Below are positions 51,401 through 62,515 of a stretch of 64,000 nt of DNA, in pieces; the first letter of the stretch is position 1, and every line of letters begins with the position of its first letter. Origin of the DNA: Annona cherimola (Eukaryota; Streptophyta; Magnoliopsida; Magnoliales; Annonaceae); contig CM059975.1 in the NCBI GenBank assembly GCA_030490835.1, forward strand, positions 10,483,579 through 10,547,578, in the 5' to 3' direction. The notes beneath the pieces were generated by a model. The model did no database searches. It had not been told where the DNA came from and saw only the letters and a program-made list of their open reading frames with translations. The position numbers and the translations under genes were made by a program.

Positions 51401-54400
51401 ACCCTGTGCACTGAAGCTTAGTGCGCTGAATTAGGAATCCTAAAAGATTGTGGCAGAAGCTAATATCTATTCATTCAATACTACTACGCATTTGTTGCTC
51501 TCCATGGATGTGCGGTGTGCGCTATCATGTGTCTCTTACCTTGACATCCTGTGGGTGGAGTTCAGGATAACTTTTTCCTACTGCATACAGACCTACAGGC
51601 TAGAGAACTTCAAAGCCATACATAGGATTTGCTGAAAGTGGTTGTTCTCTGATTTTCCTTCCTAAGGATTGCCTGACTGTTTTGTTTTCTTCTGTCTTAA
51701 TAAGTTGTTCATCTTTTTAGGGATTTGACCTTCAACAATCTAACTGGCGAAATACCACAATCTCTATTCAATATAAGTTCTCTTCTTTACCTGTTAGTAT
51801 AAAACATTCCTTGTTGAGTCATATGCAATTTACTCAAGGTTCTTCAATGTATATTTATTCATTTGCATTTCATCACATTGATTTTCAGGTTTCTTGGGAA
51901 CAACAGCTTGTCTGGTACACTGCCACTCCAAAAAACCAACGACCTGCTCACTGTGTATATCCATTCACTAATTTATGTTGCTTTTCTTGGTTCCACTGCC
52001 AATCTGAACACCATAGTCTTGACTCCTCATTGACCCCCTGATGTAGGATGGGTAGAGAAGAAAATAGAAGAAAGAGGAAGGAACCTCTATAGATGAGAAG
52101 TGAAGAAAGAAGGTAGAAAGAATAGATGAATAAGGAGAGAAGAACAAGAACAAGTAGAAGAAGAAGTAGAGAACACTTTTATAAATCTCAGAACTGCTCC
52201 ATTTAGAGCTTACAATGACAGTATTTATAGATGAACATACCGCCTAATCTTAGCAAATGAAATCTAAAAATAACAAAATCAAATCTTTTTTTAAACAGAT
52301 TCTAAAATATCCTAAGAATCTTCTGATATCTTTCAAAAATAACAAAATCAAATCTTTTTTTAAACAGATTCTAAAATATCCTAAGAATCTTCTAATATCT
52401 TTCAAAATAACAAAATCAAATCTTTCTAAACAGATTCCAAAATATTCTAGGAGATCTTCTAAATATATCTAGGAGATCTTCCAAAATAGAAATAAACATC
52501 CTAAAACAATCTAAACCCAAATTTATGAAAATATCTTCACGTCCCGCATTATTCTCTCTGACTTGGAAAAAACTCGTCCTCGAGTTTTGCAATGAACTTT
52601 CTTCAACTTCGATGAAAAGTAACAATGTAATTCAACACCTTGGAATGACATCTTGCTAGTCAACTAAGGCTTTGTCACCAAAGTTGCAACTTCTGCTTTA
52701 ATGAGCTTTCTGAAATTTTTTGAAATTATTGTAACTTTTATATTTTTCTGAAAATAGACCTTTTTGAAATTTCTAAAAATTGAGGGAGACTTGTAATTTC
52801 AAAAAAGTCAGAGGCCTGTTGTAATTGCTGAAAAGTCTAGTAGGACAGTTCTGCAATTTTTTTTTGGAAACTAAGGGGCAGTTTTGCAAAATTTCAGAAA
52901 TTTCTGAATCGATGATGTCTTAGCAAAAGCTAGAAATAAGCAATGTCGGCTAGCCAAGGGGCTTATAGAAATATTTGGTTTGTGCTTTTTGAAAATTTCT
53001 GAATGGATGATGTCTTAGCAAAAGCTAGGAAGTGGAAGGGCTGTTTTGAAAATCTCCAAAAGTTAGATGGCAACTTGTCCTTGAGGCAGCCCTGGAAACA
53101 AGCTGAAATTTCCACCAAGCTCTAGAATTTGTCTGTTGAGGTCTAATCTTGCCAAGTTTAGCAAGAGACAACTTGAAAGTGATTTCGGCAACTTCTTAGC
53201 AGTATCTTTGCGATGACAAACAGGTTGTTGTAATGGCAGCAGTAGGCAGCATCAAACCGCTATAGAATGGACAGCAATGATAGCACCAGTTCGTGGATAG
53301 CAAACAACAATAGAATGGACAACAATGATTTGTAGACGGCTGCAGTTCTTGGACAGCAAAATGACAACAGAAATTGGGTAAAAATAATACCAGGTTTGGC
53401 TCTTATACCAATTGATGTAGGATGGGTAGAGAAGAAAATAGAAGAAAGAGGAAGGAACCTCTATAGATGAGAAGTGAAGAAAGAAGGTAGAAAGAATAGA
53501 TGAATAAGGAGAGAAGAACAAGAACAAGTAGAAGAAGAAGTAGAGAACACTTTTATAAATCTCAGAACTGCTCCATTTAGAGCTTACAATGACAGTATTT
53601 ATAGATGAACATACCGCCTAATCTTAGCAAATGAAATCTAAAAATAACAAAATCAAATCTTTTTTTAAACAGATTCTAAAATATCCTAAGAATCTTCTGA
53701 TATCTTTCAAAAATAACAAAATCAAATCTTTTTTTAAACAGATTCTAAAATATCCTAAGAATCTTCTAATATCTTTCAAAATAACAAAATCAAATCTTTC
53801 TAAACAGATTCCAAAATATTCTAGGAGATCTTCTAAATATATCTAGGAGATCTTCCAAAATAGAAATAAACATCCTAAAACAATCTAAACCCAAATTTAT
53901 GAAAATATCTTCACGTCCCGCATTACCCCCATTCCAAAAAAGTAAACAACTTTTCGCTGTCTTCCTCTTGTTTGAACACCTTGAAATTTGCCATGTTCCC
54001 AGAAAAATCCCATGTTATTTTTACATTTCACAATCAAATTCCCAATATTTTATTCAATGCTAGCGCAGAGAATGCGTTTTGTCTACTGAAGATAATTTTA
54101 TGTCAGTATTGGAGTCAGTCACATTAGCTCTTTTATTTGGTTAATGCAATCTCAAATTTAACACCTGGATTGTTTTGATCTTCACTTGTCATATGCAGAG
54201 ACTTGTCCCACAATCAGCTTTCTGGAAGCTTTCCCTCTTGGGTCGCGGACAATGGTTTACAATTGTATGTTGGAAGAATTTCACAACCATTTTTATGCTT
54301 GTAAATAAGAATTATAAAAATGTTGACCCCATGCTTTCTTGGGTTAGGATAGTATCTTCTTTCTTTTCTATGATGATAAAGAATCTTGAGTTTTAAATTT

Positions 54401-57400
54401 CTTCATGATTTAAAATTTAAAAAAAAAAAAAAAATTCTCACCCACCTTGTGTACACTTCAATGTGTGTATTTCAATCATGATAAATGATGCTGTGGGCTA
54501 CCTAAATGGCTGTGTTCCGAATTTGATCAAAAAGCACTGTAATGACATTATGGCACCCTATCTGAATTCTTGTTTTTTTACATGCAGGAATTTGGTGGCC
54601 AACAATTTCATACTTGATAGTTCTAACAGCAGGTACGTTTTCAATAGCATAAATCGAATTTTTAAGGGGAAAAAAATTCTTTTTTTTTTTTTTTGGGTCT
54701 ACTTTTTCTTTGAAAGTTATATATGACTTATGGATAACCTTTTTCTGTTTGCATCTTCTGCTTCAAATCAATTCTAGAGTGTTAATAATAGTTGTTATTC
54801 TTTTGTATAGTGGCATGTCTGACAGGAATTTTCTTGTTCAATCAGTGGTTTACCTCTAGAACTGAATTGTCTTCAGCAAAGCTTCCCATGTAATCGGAAT
54901 CCTCCAATCTGTAAGTATTAACTTGTCTTTTAAGTTCTATGTTCCTTCTGTTAGTAAAGTTCTCGTAATATATATTATAAACAATGAATCAATTTTCATT
55001 ATGGGTCATGCAAAGAGTTGTGTCCATATCTATTGAACATGAAGATAGCAGTTCGCTGTCATCAAACCATATGGTGTTTACCTATGCTGTCTCTTCTAGA
55101 AATGTTTCAACTAGTTCAGATCTCATCCACACCATCAGTTGTAACTCGCATTACTGGAAAAAGGCATAAAAGTAATGCCAGTTAGGTGATACTAATAGCT
55201 CAAAATGTAAGACATTAAAGAATTCTGTTTCAACTTAGGTTGGTTTTTGGAATCAAAGTTCTTTGTGGTTTGTAAGACGATTGTTTCAATTTATTCACTG
55301 AATCTTCCCTGAATAAAGGATCTATCAATCCGGGTACACCTACTACGCATTCACACCTCTCCAACAGTTGATTAGGACCCCAATGTGATCATAAGCTTTA
55401 AGAGATTGCACATTGCACGTGATAAACAGAGAGATGCTCTAAACTGATCATCAATTACCTCCTGTTATATGGATCTCCAGATTCTTCATTTGCCATCAGA
55501 TGTGGTGGACCCACAATGATAACTACCACCACAACGTATGAGGGAGACAATGAAACTCTCTCTCCGGCATACTACAATGTAAGCAGCAATGAGAATTGGG
55601 CCATCAGCAACGTAGGAAGATTTAGTGAAGGCAGCGACAGCCTGTATTATAGATATTCTCAAGTCGTATTTGCAAATACACTAGATCTGGGGCTATACCA
55701 GTATGCAAGGTTATCACCAGGTTCCCTAAGATATTATGGTCTGGGGCTTCAAAATGGGAACTACACTGTAAATTTGAAATTTGCAGAGACAGCATTTCCA
55801 GACACCCCAACTTGGCAGAGTACTGGAAGGCGCGTTTTTGACATTTATCTTCAGGTATGTTGTGCTATAGTTCTCCCGAATGTCAGGTTACTTTTTCCAA
55901 TTGATTTTCATCATTTTAGTACATCCTCAAGTGTTTCTACTTACAAAATTGCATGCCAAGTTGAGATGTTCAGGACTGCTAGTGTATGTTGGAATATGAA
56001 TGCCTGGCCAAAACCCAAGAAGGCCACATCACTCTCAAAGGCATACACAATCTTCTGAAACTTGCAACAATCATATATGGAACACGTTGCTTGTGGAGAG
56101 CTTGGACTTAATCATCAGCATCATCATCATCTCTCTCATGACAATGATTTCTGTTGGTTCTAAAGCTTTTCTCAATGCTCCAGGGCAATCTAGTGTGGAA
56201 AGACTTCAATATAAAAAAAGAAGCAGGTGCAGTAAATACAGCTGTTGAGAGGGAACATTGGGTTATGGTATCTCGGAACTATCTTGAAATCCATCTTCTT
56301 TGGGCTGGAAAAGGGACATGCTGCATACCTTCACCAGGCACTTATGGGCCTCAGATTTCAGCCATTCAAGTTACTCCCAGTAAGACCTAAAGAAACTGCA
56401 ACTTGAGTCTACCATACCTTTTTCTTTTTATAAAAGTTCTATGAGTTTCAATCCGAATCATGAACATGAAAAATGTGTGTAGGAATTGAGGTTGTTTTTT
56501 TAGTATCTGCTGGTGAAGTATTGACAAAAAAAGCAGTATAGACTCAGGTTAATCTATCCGAGTCCTGAGAATATTTTGGATGACCTATCTAGGGATTCTT
56601 AATTTTGTATCCATTTGATATCTCATAAATGTCCCCAAAATCATGTACTGAATTTGTATTCCATCATGGACTGGAAAGGAACCTAATGGAAAAACACATG
56701 TCATTCTCCGCATACTATTCTTACACACAATCAGAGCAACAAAAGATCTTGAGTTCAAGACCCAGTACAGACTATCTACTGAGGAGGCAGTCTGGATTAG
56801 AGTAGCAGCCACCATGTTCTCGTGGGATGAAAATTATGAACCACTACTCTATGGATGTAGTGAGTACTACTATGGTGTCTATTTTGTCACCTATGATAGA
56901 CCTTTGATTGTATCTGATGGTCATAGCACTACACAATTTCAATTAAAAGCTGGTAGGAGGATGTATGCTCCAGCTTAGGTGGGCTGTTGATGAGTTTAGA
57001 GGAATGTGTGTGCTGTAATTTTAGCAGTCCAAGTTTAAGCGACTAACCTGTTGTATATCATTGGCTCTAGCTTCTATGTTCCTGATTTCTCACTCAAACA
57101 TTGGAATTAAGAGATATTTGTACCATTTAAATTGGAGAGTGCTCATTTATCAAATGTTGGGTACTGATTCTGCTGATTTTTTTTTCCAGACTTTGTACCA
57201 ACTGTCAGAGCTCCAAGCACTTCTCGAAAGAAGAGCAGCAAGACTGGTTTAGCTGTTGGGGTTTCAGTTCCTGTTGGAGTATTGGTCCTCGTATGCATTT
57301 GTGTAGTTTTGATTTGGAAAAGAAGGACCAAAAGACCAAATAATGAAGAAGAAGGTAATGGAGAGGATAGGAAGTAATTTAATGAAAGAAAATCAAAGAA

Positions 57401-60230
57401 AAATATTTTACTTGCCATTGCATTTTTAAGAATATTTTTAGTACGCGTTTACATTTAGTTACCAAATATGAATTGCTAAGCTGCAAAACAATCAGATTGT
57501 ATGCCAATTAGCAATGCAATCAGTAGCTGAGAAATTGTCTACTTTCGATTTGAGGCCTATATCCACAATATGTATGCTAAAGAAACTAAAATATAATGAT
57601 TTTCATTTATGTCAGATGAATTATTGAAATCCATTTTGATTTATGATTCCATATGCATGTTGACTATGTTGATTCCATATCCCCCACTTATTTTCCTTTT
57701 TTTTTTTTTTGGTGCATTCTTAGAACTTCTAGGAATGGGTCCCAGGCCCAACACTTTCAGTTATGCAGAGCTAAAAACTGCTACTGAGGATTTCAGTCCC
57801 CAAAATAAGCTTGGTCAGGGAGGATTTGGCCCAGTGTATAAGGTCAGTTAGCTTTCAATTCAGGATTGTGAAAGGCAATGCCAATGGTATTTTTTTAATC
57901 CGAAAGTTATATAGAAGCATGACTTATCTTTAAAACAGCATGCAAGTTCAATGTTTTTAATCATTTTCCAAACAGTTGAACTCATTAGTTATAGAATTGC
58001 TTGAAATAAATGTGCCATAGAAAACAAAAAAAATGATGGTTCATCAATATATCCATGTCAATGATGAATGCAAATGTTGTCATAATGTGGATAAAACCAT
58101 GTCAATATGATCAACCACTTGCGCACCATGTGCTTTATCTCTAACAAATGTAGGGAATTGATATACATGTCATCATTGGTTCTGGTTGATTTGCAATTTT
58201 CCTCCTCAGAATCTCATGTTTCTCCTCTTTAAATTTCTTTGCAATTTTCCTACACGTATTCTTATGGTGCTTCTCTTTAAGTTTCTTCAGATGCTCCCCT
58301 GCACAGAATCTTATGCACTGTCAATTTCAATTCCAAATTCTAAAATAGTTGCCAGTGCTAACTTAATCTGGCTTGTACTACAGGGTATACTAACAGATGG
58401 GCGAATAGTGGCTGTAAAGCAACTTTCTGTGACATCTCACCAGGGAAAGAGTCAGTTTGTTGCAGAGATTGCAGCCATATCCGCAGTCCAACAACGGAAC
58501 CTTGTGAAGTTATATGGATGCTGCATTGAGGGACAGAATCGCTTGCTTGTTTATGAGTATCTGGAAAATAAGAGCCTTGATCAAGCACTTTTTGGTAAAG
58601 CCTTTGTTTTTCTTTTCTGTTCTTTTTAATGTGAATTTCTAATTCACATCACTTCTGCCCTTTGAGTCACAGCTAATTGTAGAGTTGGGCAATGATTTAG
58701 AGAGCTAATATAGCTATCTTTGGCACAACAACCAAAGAAGAGCACAACTGTCGTATTGGAAACGGAAAAGTTTTTTGGGAAAGTGAATAGCTGGTACATT
58801 ATAAGTAGAAAAAGGATTTCAAAAAATGAAAGGGGTTGTTGGGTGAATCTAACCTTAGGGTCGTTGAATCTATGAGCACCGTCCAATGAGGGCATCCTTG
58901 TTCTCCATCACCTCACTTTCTTCACCATCTTTCCTTCCACAGACTAGCCACAAGAAATACTGTAAGTATCTGTAGAATGTTTTATTGCCCAAATATTAAT
59001 TCAACAGGTTGTCATTTCCTTTCAGGAAAAAGTAAATTGCACCTTGATTGGCAAACACGCTTTGAGATATGCTTAGGTACAGCAAGAGGCCTAGCTTATC
59101 TTCACGAGGAATCAAGGCCTCGAATTGTTCATAGGGACGTCAAAGCCAGCAATATTTTGCTTGATTCTAATCTTAATCCAAAAATATCAGATTTTGGATT
59201 GGCCAAGCTCTATGATGAGCACATGACCCACATCAGTACACGAGTGGCAGGAACAATGTAAGGATTTTCTGGCACTTATTCACCTTTCTTACTGAACAAC
59301 AGGGGTTTGGATGCCTGAAATCGCATTGCCACATTGCATCCTGGGAATTCTCCTAGTCTCTGAACTGAAACATTAAATACCCAATTCAGTCAAGCTTCCA
59401 AACACTCTTGAATTGTTTTCCATTATGAGTATACATGTTTCTAAAATCACTACATTGCATTCTTCAAGTGGCTACCTCGCCCCAGAGTATGCCATGCGTG
59501 GGCATCTGACAGAGAAGGCTGATGTATTTGGATTTGGAGTTGTCGCTTTGGAGATTTTATGTGGAAGGCCGAACACGAGCCAGATTGAAGATCCAGAGAA
59601 GATTTATCTCCTCGAATGGGTATGGTGTTTATAATTCCCTTCTGCAGGAAAAGTAGGAATTCACAAAGCATACAGATTTTTAAGATCCTAATAGGATTTG
59701 AATGGACGGGCACCAAAGAAATGTTCTACATCTACAAAATTTAGGAGGCATCTACATTTTCTTGCCCCTTTTCATTTGTTAATTTTTCTGTTTCCATATG
59801 TGAACTCATCCCACGCATTTCTATCATTATCACGCCGCAGGCTTGGAATCTCTATGAAAACAATCGTGGGTTAGAAGTGGTGGACGAAACACTACCAGAA
59901 TTCAATAAGGAGCAAGCAAATCGGATTCTGGGCGTCGCCTTTCTCTGCATCCAGGCATCACCATCGCTGCGCCCATCCATGTCGCGGGTGGTGGCCATGC
60001 TGTTGGGAGATGTTGAAGTGAGCACAGTCGCATCAAAACCGAGCTATTTAACCGATTTACGCGGCTATGATACAAGCAGTTTCATGGGCAGTACGGAATC
60101 TACAGATCCACTTTCAAAAGCATCCACCAATGCAACTAGTAGCAGCCAGCCGTTCTCACCACCACATCCAAGCAGCAGCCCAATGCTGCGAGTTGCTTCT
60201 TTGGATGAGAGTATTGGAAGTGGACACTGA
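42444..60230 (+). CDS. RLK2: LRR-malectin receptor-like serine/threonine kinase, paralog of RLK1
   Basis: Second receptor kinase of the LRR-VIII-2 group. Exons: 42444-42594, 46541-46715, 46810-46881, 47176-47247, 47454-47525, 47644-47715, 48137-48208, 48500-48568, 48710-48781, 49310-49387, 49486-49557, 51721-51792, 51889-51954, 54199-54264, 54588-54632, 54846-54910, 55481-55854, 56184-56379, 57190-57354, 57724-57842, 58384-58594, 59026-59257, 59469-59619, 59841-60230. These give one open frame of 1042 residues. The second in-frame ATG at 42480 leaves a cleaner signal peptide and may be the real start. Order: N-cap ([14 protein letters not shown]), LRRs, malectin domain ([23 protein letters not shown]), transmembrane helix about 640-663, kinase with LGQGGFG 705-711, Lys727, HRD 821-823, DFG 841-843. 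Subdomain IX reads DVFGFG where family members normally have Ser or Ala before FG. Intron 1 is 3.9 kb; introns 11 and 13 carry transposons. All exon lengths differ from RLK1 by zero or a multiple of three. Confidence 0.93.
42595..46540 (+). other. RLK2 intron 1 (3.9 kb)
   Basis: The intron joins the signal-peptide exon to the N-cap exon in phase 1, as in RLK1, where it is only 707 bp. It is AT-rich. A small block at 44516-44640 has GGCCGTATT and AATACGGCC at its ends. The remainder shows decayed repeat-like sequence and no frame I can assign. Confidence 0.6.
49670..49870. repeat. AT-rich dispersed repeat in RLK2 intron 11
   Basis: Contains TGTTTGACCATAATTCCAAATATACCC and TAAAATTACGAATATGCCC-like phrases of the same dispersed family. 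It lies just left of the tandem duplication at 49898-51050. Confidence 0.45.
49898..51050. repeat. Tandem duplication of about 210 bp in RLK2 intron 11, one copy split by the hAT element
   Basis: The block starting ATGAAGAGCTCTAATTTTATTC appears at about 49898 (split by the hAT element and resumed at 50639) and again at about 50826. Both copies continue through CATCTTTTATTATTTTACACCAG, GGCATTTAGAAAATTGTAAC and the ACCTTTAA..GAGT segment. The second copy has no insertion and therefore shows the empty site. Confidence 0.75.
49934..50630. mobile_element. Non-autonomous hAT-type element with perfect 8-bp target duplication (RLK2 intron 11)
   Basis: 697-bp element with terminal inverted repeats TAGGGGTGGGAAT and ATTCCCACCCCTA. 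It is flanked by an exact 8-bp duplication GTTCTATT (49926-49933 and 50631-50638). An 8-bp duplication with TAGGGGTG-type ends is typical of hAT elements. The ends are rich in GGGTCGGG-like subterminal repeats and the middle is AT-rich with no coding frame, so it has no transposase. Confidence 0.85.
52039..52551 (-). repeat. LTR (left copy; 3' LTR of the minus-strand element)
   Basis: 513-bp LTR. On the + strand it begins TGATGTAGGATGG and ends CGTCCCGCATTA. By eye it is identical to the copy at 53413-53925. It contains about two and a half tandem 69-bp units (from about 52266), which read as a 23-residue repeat in one frame; that frame is not a real gene. Confidence 0.88.
53413..53925 (-). 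repeat. LTR (right copy; 5' LTR of the minus-strand element)
   Basis: Second 513-bp LTR, same ends and same length as the left copy, with no difference found by eye. As the 5' LTR in the minus orientation it would carry the element's own promoter, which would point against RLK2 transcription. Confidence 0.88.
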
Positions 60231-60280
60231 TAATTGCATTCAATCTCTCCCGCACCGTCATCTATAATTCACGGTGAAAA

Positions 60281-61100
60281 TAGGGGCGGGTTCGCCCCAC
60301 CCCGCCCCGCCCTTTTTAATATGGAATTGGGATAAGGATTTTGACCCGACAAGGAGAGCAGATTTTAAATTCGTATTTCAATTTCGATGAGCGAGGCAAG
60401 TTGATCATGTTCCATCTTGATCCACAAGGTATTAATTATATGACTTCCTTATGTAAATGTTATTTTGTTGAATAAATATGTTTAACTTCACTACTTATTA
60501 ATGTGAATATTATTTATATTAATGTATGTTTAACTTTATAACATTTTTATATTGATAAATTTTTATTTCTTAATTGCACGTATGTTGTTCAAGTTATCTC
60601 ATTCATATATTTATCAATATAATAAAATATATTATCCAAAAGAATAGATATTATTATTTTGCAATTTAACAGTTTTAGTTGTAATTCAAAATTTACGTCA
60701 ATTTATTTTTACGATTGATACACATATTTATATGGTTAAGTTGTGAATGAAATTATTTAAAAAATCTTATTAATGTTTTGTTATGAGATTTGTGTTTTAC
60801 TCGTTAAATAATAAAATATTGAATCATTTAACTTTTAAATTTATAATAAATATGAGTTTATATTGATATGTATATAAATTTTTAAAGTTTGATTTGCTTT
60901 TTTAACCCAAGCCGTTGTCCTAATACCGACCCAAAATCAATCCGAAATTTGTCTCAATACCTCTTAAAGAAAGGTGAGAGTTGAATCAACCTTGTCCCGG
61001 CCTGGTATAAAAAAGTATGCTCAAATAAGATTTTCAAATGCAGGTCCACATTGAGCACACCCTTACCCACCCTACCCCAACTCACCCCGATTTTCACCCC
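60281..61100. mobile_element. Probable degenerate hAT-type element after RLK2
   Basis: Starts TAGGGGCGGGTTCGCCCC about 50 bp after the RLK2 stop and ends in CCCCGATTTTCACCCC. The G/C-rich ends and AT-rich core resemble the other TAGGGGTG elements. I could not find a matching 8-bp target duplication. It may supply part of the RLK2 3' end. Confidence 0.45.
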
Positions 61101-61105
61101 AAATC

Positions 61106-61762
61106 TAGGGGCGGGAATTGGGACGGGTTGAACCGGACCAAGGTTTGTTCAATCCTTACCTTACTTTTTTAAAATTGAGTTTGACTCCATTTTTATTCCA
61201 AGTCAGGATAATGTCAATTTGATTCTCACTTTTTTTAATAGATCTTGATACAAACATCAAATTAATATTAGATCGGTTTCGAGACAGCAGATTAAATAAA
61301 AAATGCAGATCAAATAAAATAATTTTAAGAATTTATATACCTATCAAACTTAAAAATATATTTGTGCTAAATTTAAATGTTATATGCTTCAACATTTTAC
61401 TAATTAAAAACATGTAATTAATAAAATAAAACATGAGAAAATATAATATAAATTTATTAAAGTAGGTTAATATATAATTATACATAAGAGTTATATATGC
61501 GCGAATTTTTGTTATTAATTTTTATATTATTTTCTAGATAAATCGATTCTTCCTTTTGAAAGCAGATAATAATAAAATTTAAATATAGATTTATAATTTT
61601 TAATAAATTAATATATGCGGTGCGAGTCCGACTCTTCGAGTCAAAATATAGTTGACCGGCCTCAACCTTATTTTTAAATTTGGGTTAAAATTTTTGATTC
61701 ATCCTTATACCAAGTTAAAAAATATTAATTTTATCCAGTGGAACACCGACGTTCCCACCTCA
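61106..61762. mobile_element. Degenerate copy of the 697-bp hAT-type element
   Basis: Begins TAGGGGCGGGAATTGGGACGG and follows the same internal order as 49934-50630 and 2041-2734, including AAATTTAAATGTTATATGC and the AATTAATATATGCGG segment. The right end is decayed near TTCCCACCTC. No coding frame. Confidence 0.55.
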
Positions 61763-62129
61763 ATCCTCATCTATATTCTATACAATGAGTATGAGTTTGA
61801 GCTGACAGCTAAAATTGCACACCGCTGTGTCAGCATTTGAAATTTTGCATAATTCATTTTTCATCTAGTACAAATTACAGAAACTCCATGATAGATTGGA
61901 TACATATAAGAGATATGATCTTCGCTTTATTTAGTCAACATACCAAAGATTATCTCAATTACATACCTGAGTAGACGACCAACCTTAGTTTTAAGAACGC
62001 TCCCACTCAGTACCAACACGTGAAGAAAATTGCTAACCGAGTGTAACTTCGATTTTGATACTCGACTAGATTGTTTAAGTTTGATTGCTGTCGTCCTGGC
62101 TTATTTACTGCACCTTATTATGGACTTTG

Positions 62130-62515
62130 GTTGTATGCTCCCGGCGCTGCATGCTCCCGGCGCATACACCTATTTTTTTTATTTTTTTTGAAAAATTTTT
62201 GATAAAATTATTAGCCCAAGTGTATTTAATCTTTGGGTAAATTTTTACCATTTTGGGAGTATTTTAGATATTCATTTTTTATTTTTGAAAATCAGTAGCA
62301 TTTTAGGTAATTTTAAATTACGAAAACGCCACTGATTTTCAAAAATTAAAAATGAATATCTAAAAATTTCCAAAAATGGTAAAAATTGACATATACGTTA
62401 AATACACTTGGGCTAACAAGTTTATGAAAAAATTTTCAAAAAAAATAAAAAAAAGTAGGTGTATGCATCTGGGATCATGCAAGGCTGCATGCTCCCGAGA
62501 GCATACAACCACAGT
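62130..62515. repeat. Foldback element, best preserved copy
   Basis: Outer ends GGTTGTATGCTC and GAGCATACAACC are perfect inverted copies. The centre AATCAGTAGCATTTTAGG is mirrored by AAAACGCCACTGATT. The right inner arm carries an extra GCATGCTCC block, as does the left. It is non-coding and lies in the 3' region after RLK2. Confidence 0.68.

Larger units (their letters stand above)
52039..53925 (-). mobile_element. Short non-autonomous Ty3/gypsy-type LTR retrotransposon in RLK2 intron 13
   Basis: Two direct repeats of 513 bp (52039-52551 and 53413-53925) flank an 861-bp interior. CCCCC lies on both sides (52034-52038 and 53926-53930) and fits a 5-bp target duplication. On the minus strand, an 18-nt primer binding site reading TGGTATAAGAGCCAAACC (53393-53410) follows the 5' LTR after 2 nt and resembles the initiator-Met tRNA site. 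A purine-rich AGAGAGAA precedes the other LTR. Beside it on the minus strand, a short frame (NSRTSFFQ, about 52560-52600) resembles the tail of a gypsy polyprotein. No reverse transcriptase or integrase is left, so mobilisation would need help in trans. It lies opposite to RLK2 transcription. Confidence 0.85.

Noticed and set aside
52257..52472. A 71-residue frame with 23-residue repeats, found again at 53631-53846
   Set aside because: It lies inside the LTRs of the retrotransposon and reflects a 69-bp tandem repeat in non-coding DNA. It is not a gene and not a CRISPR array: there are no spacers and the host is a plant.
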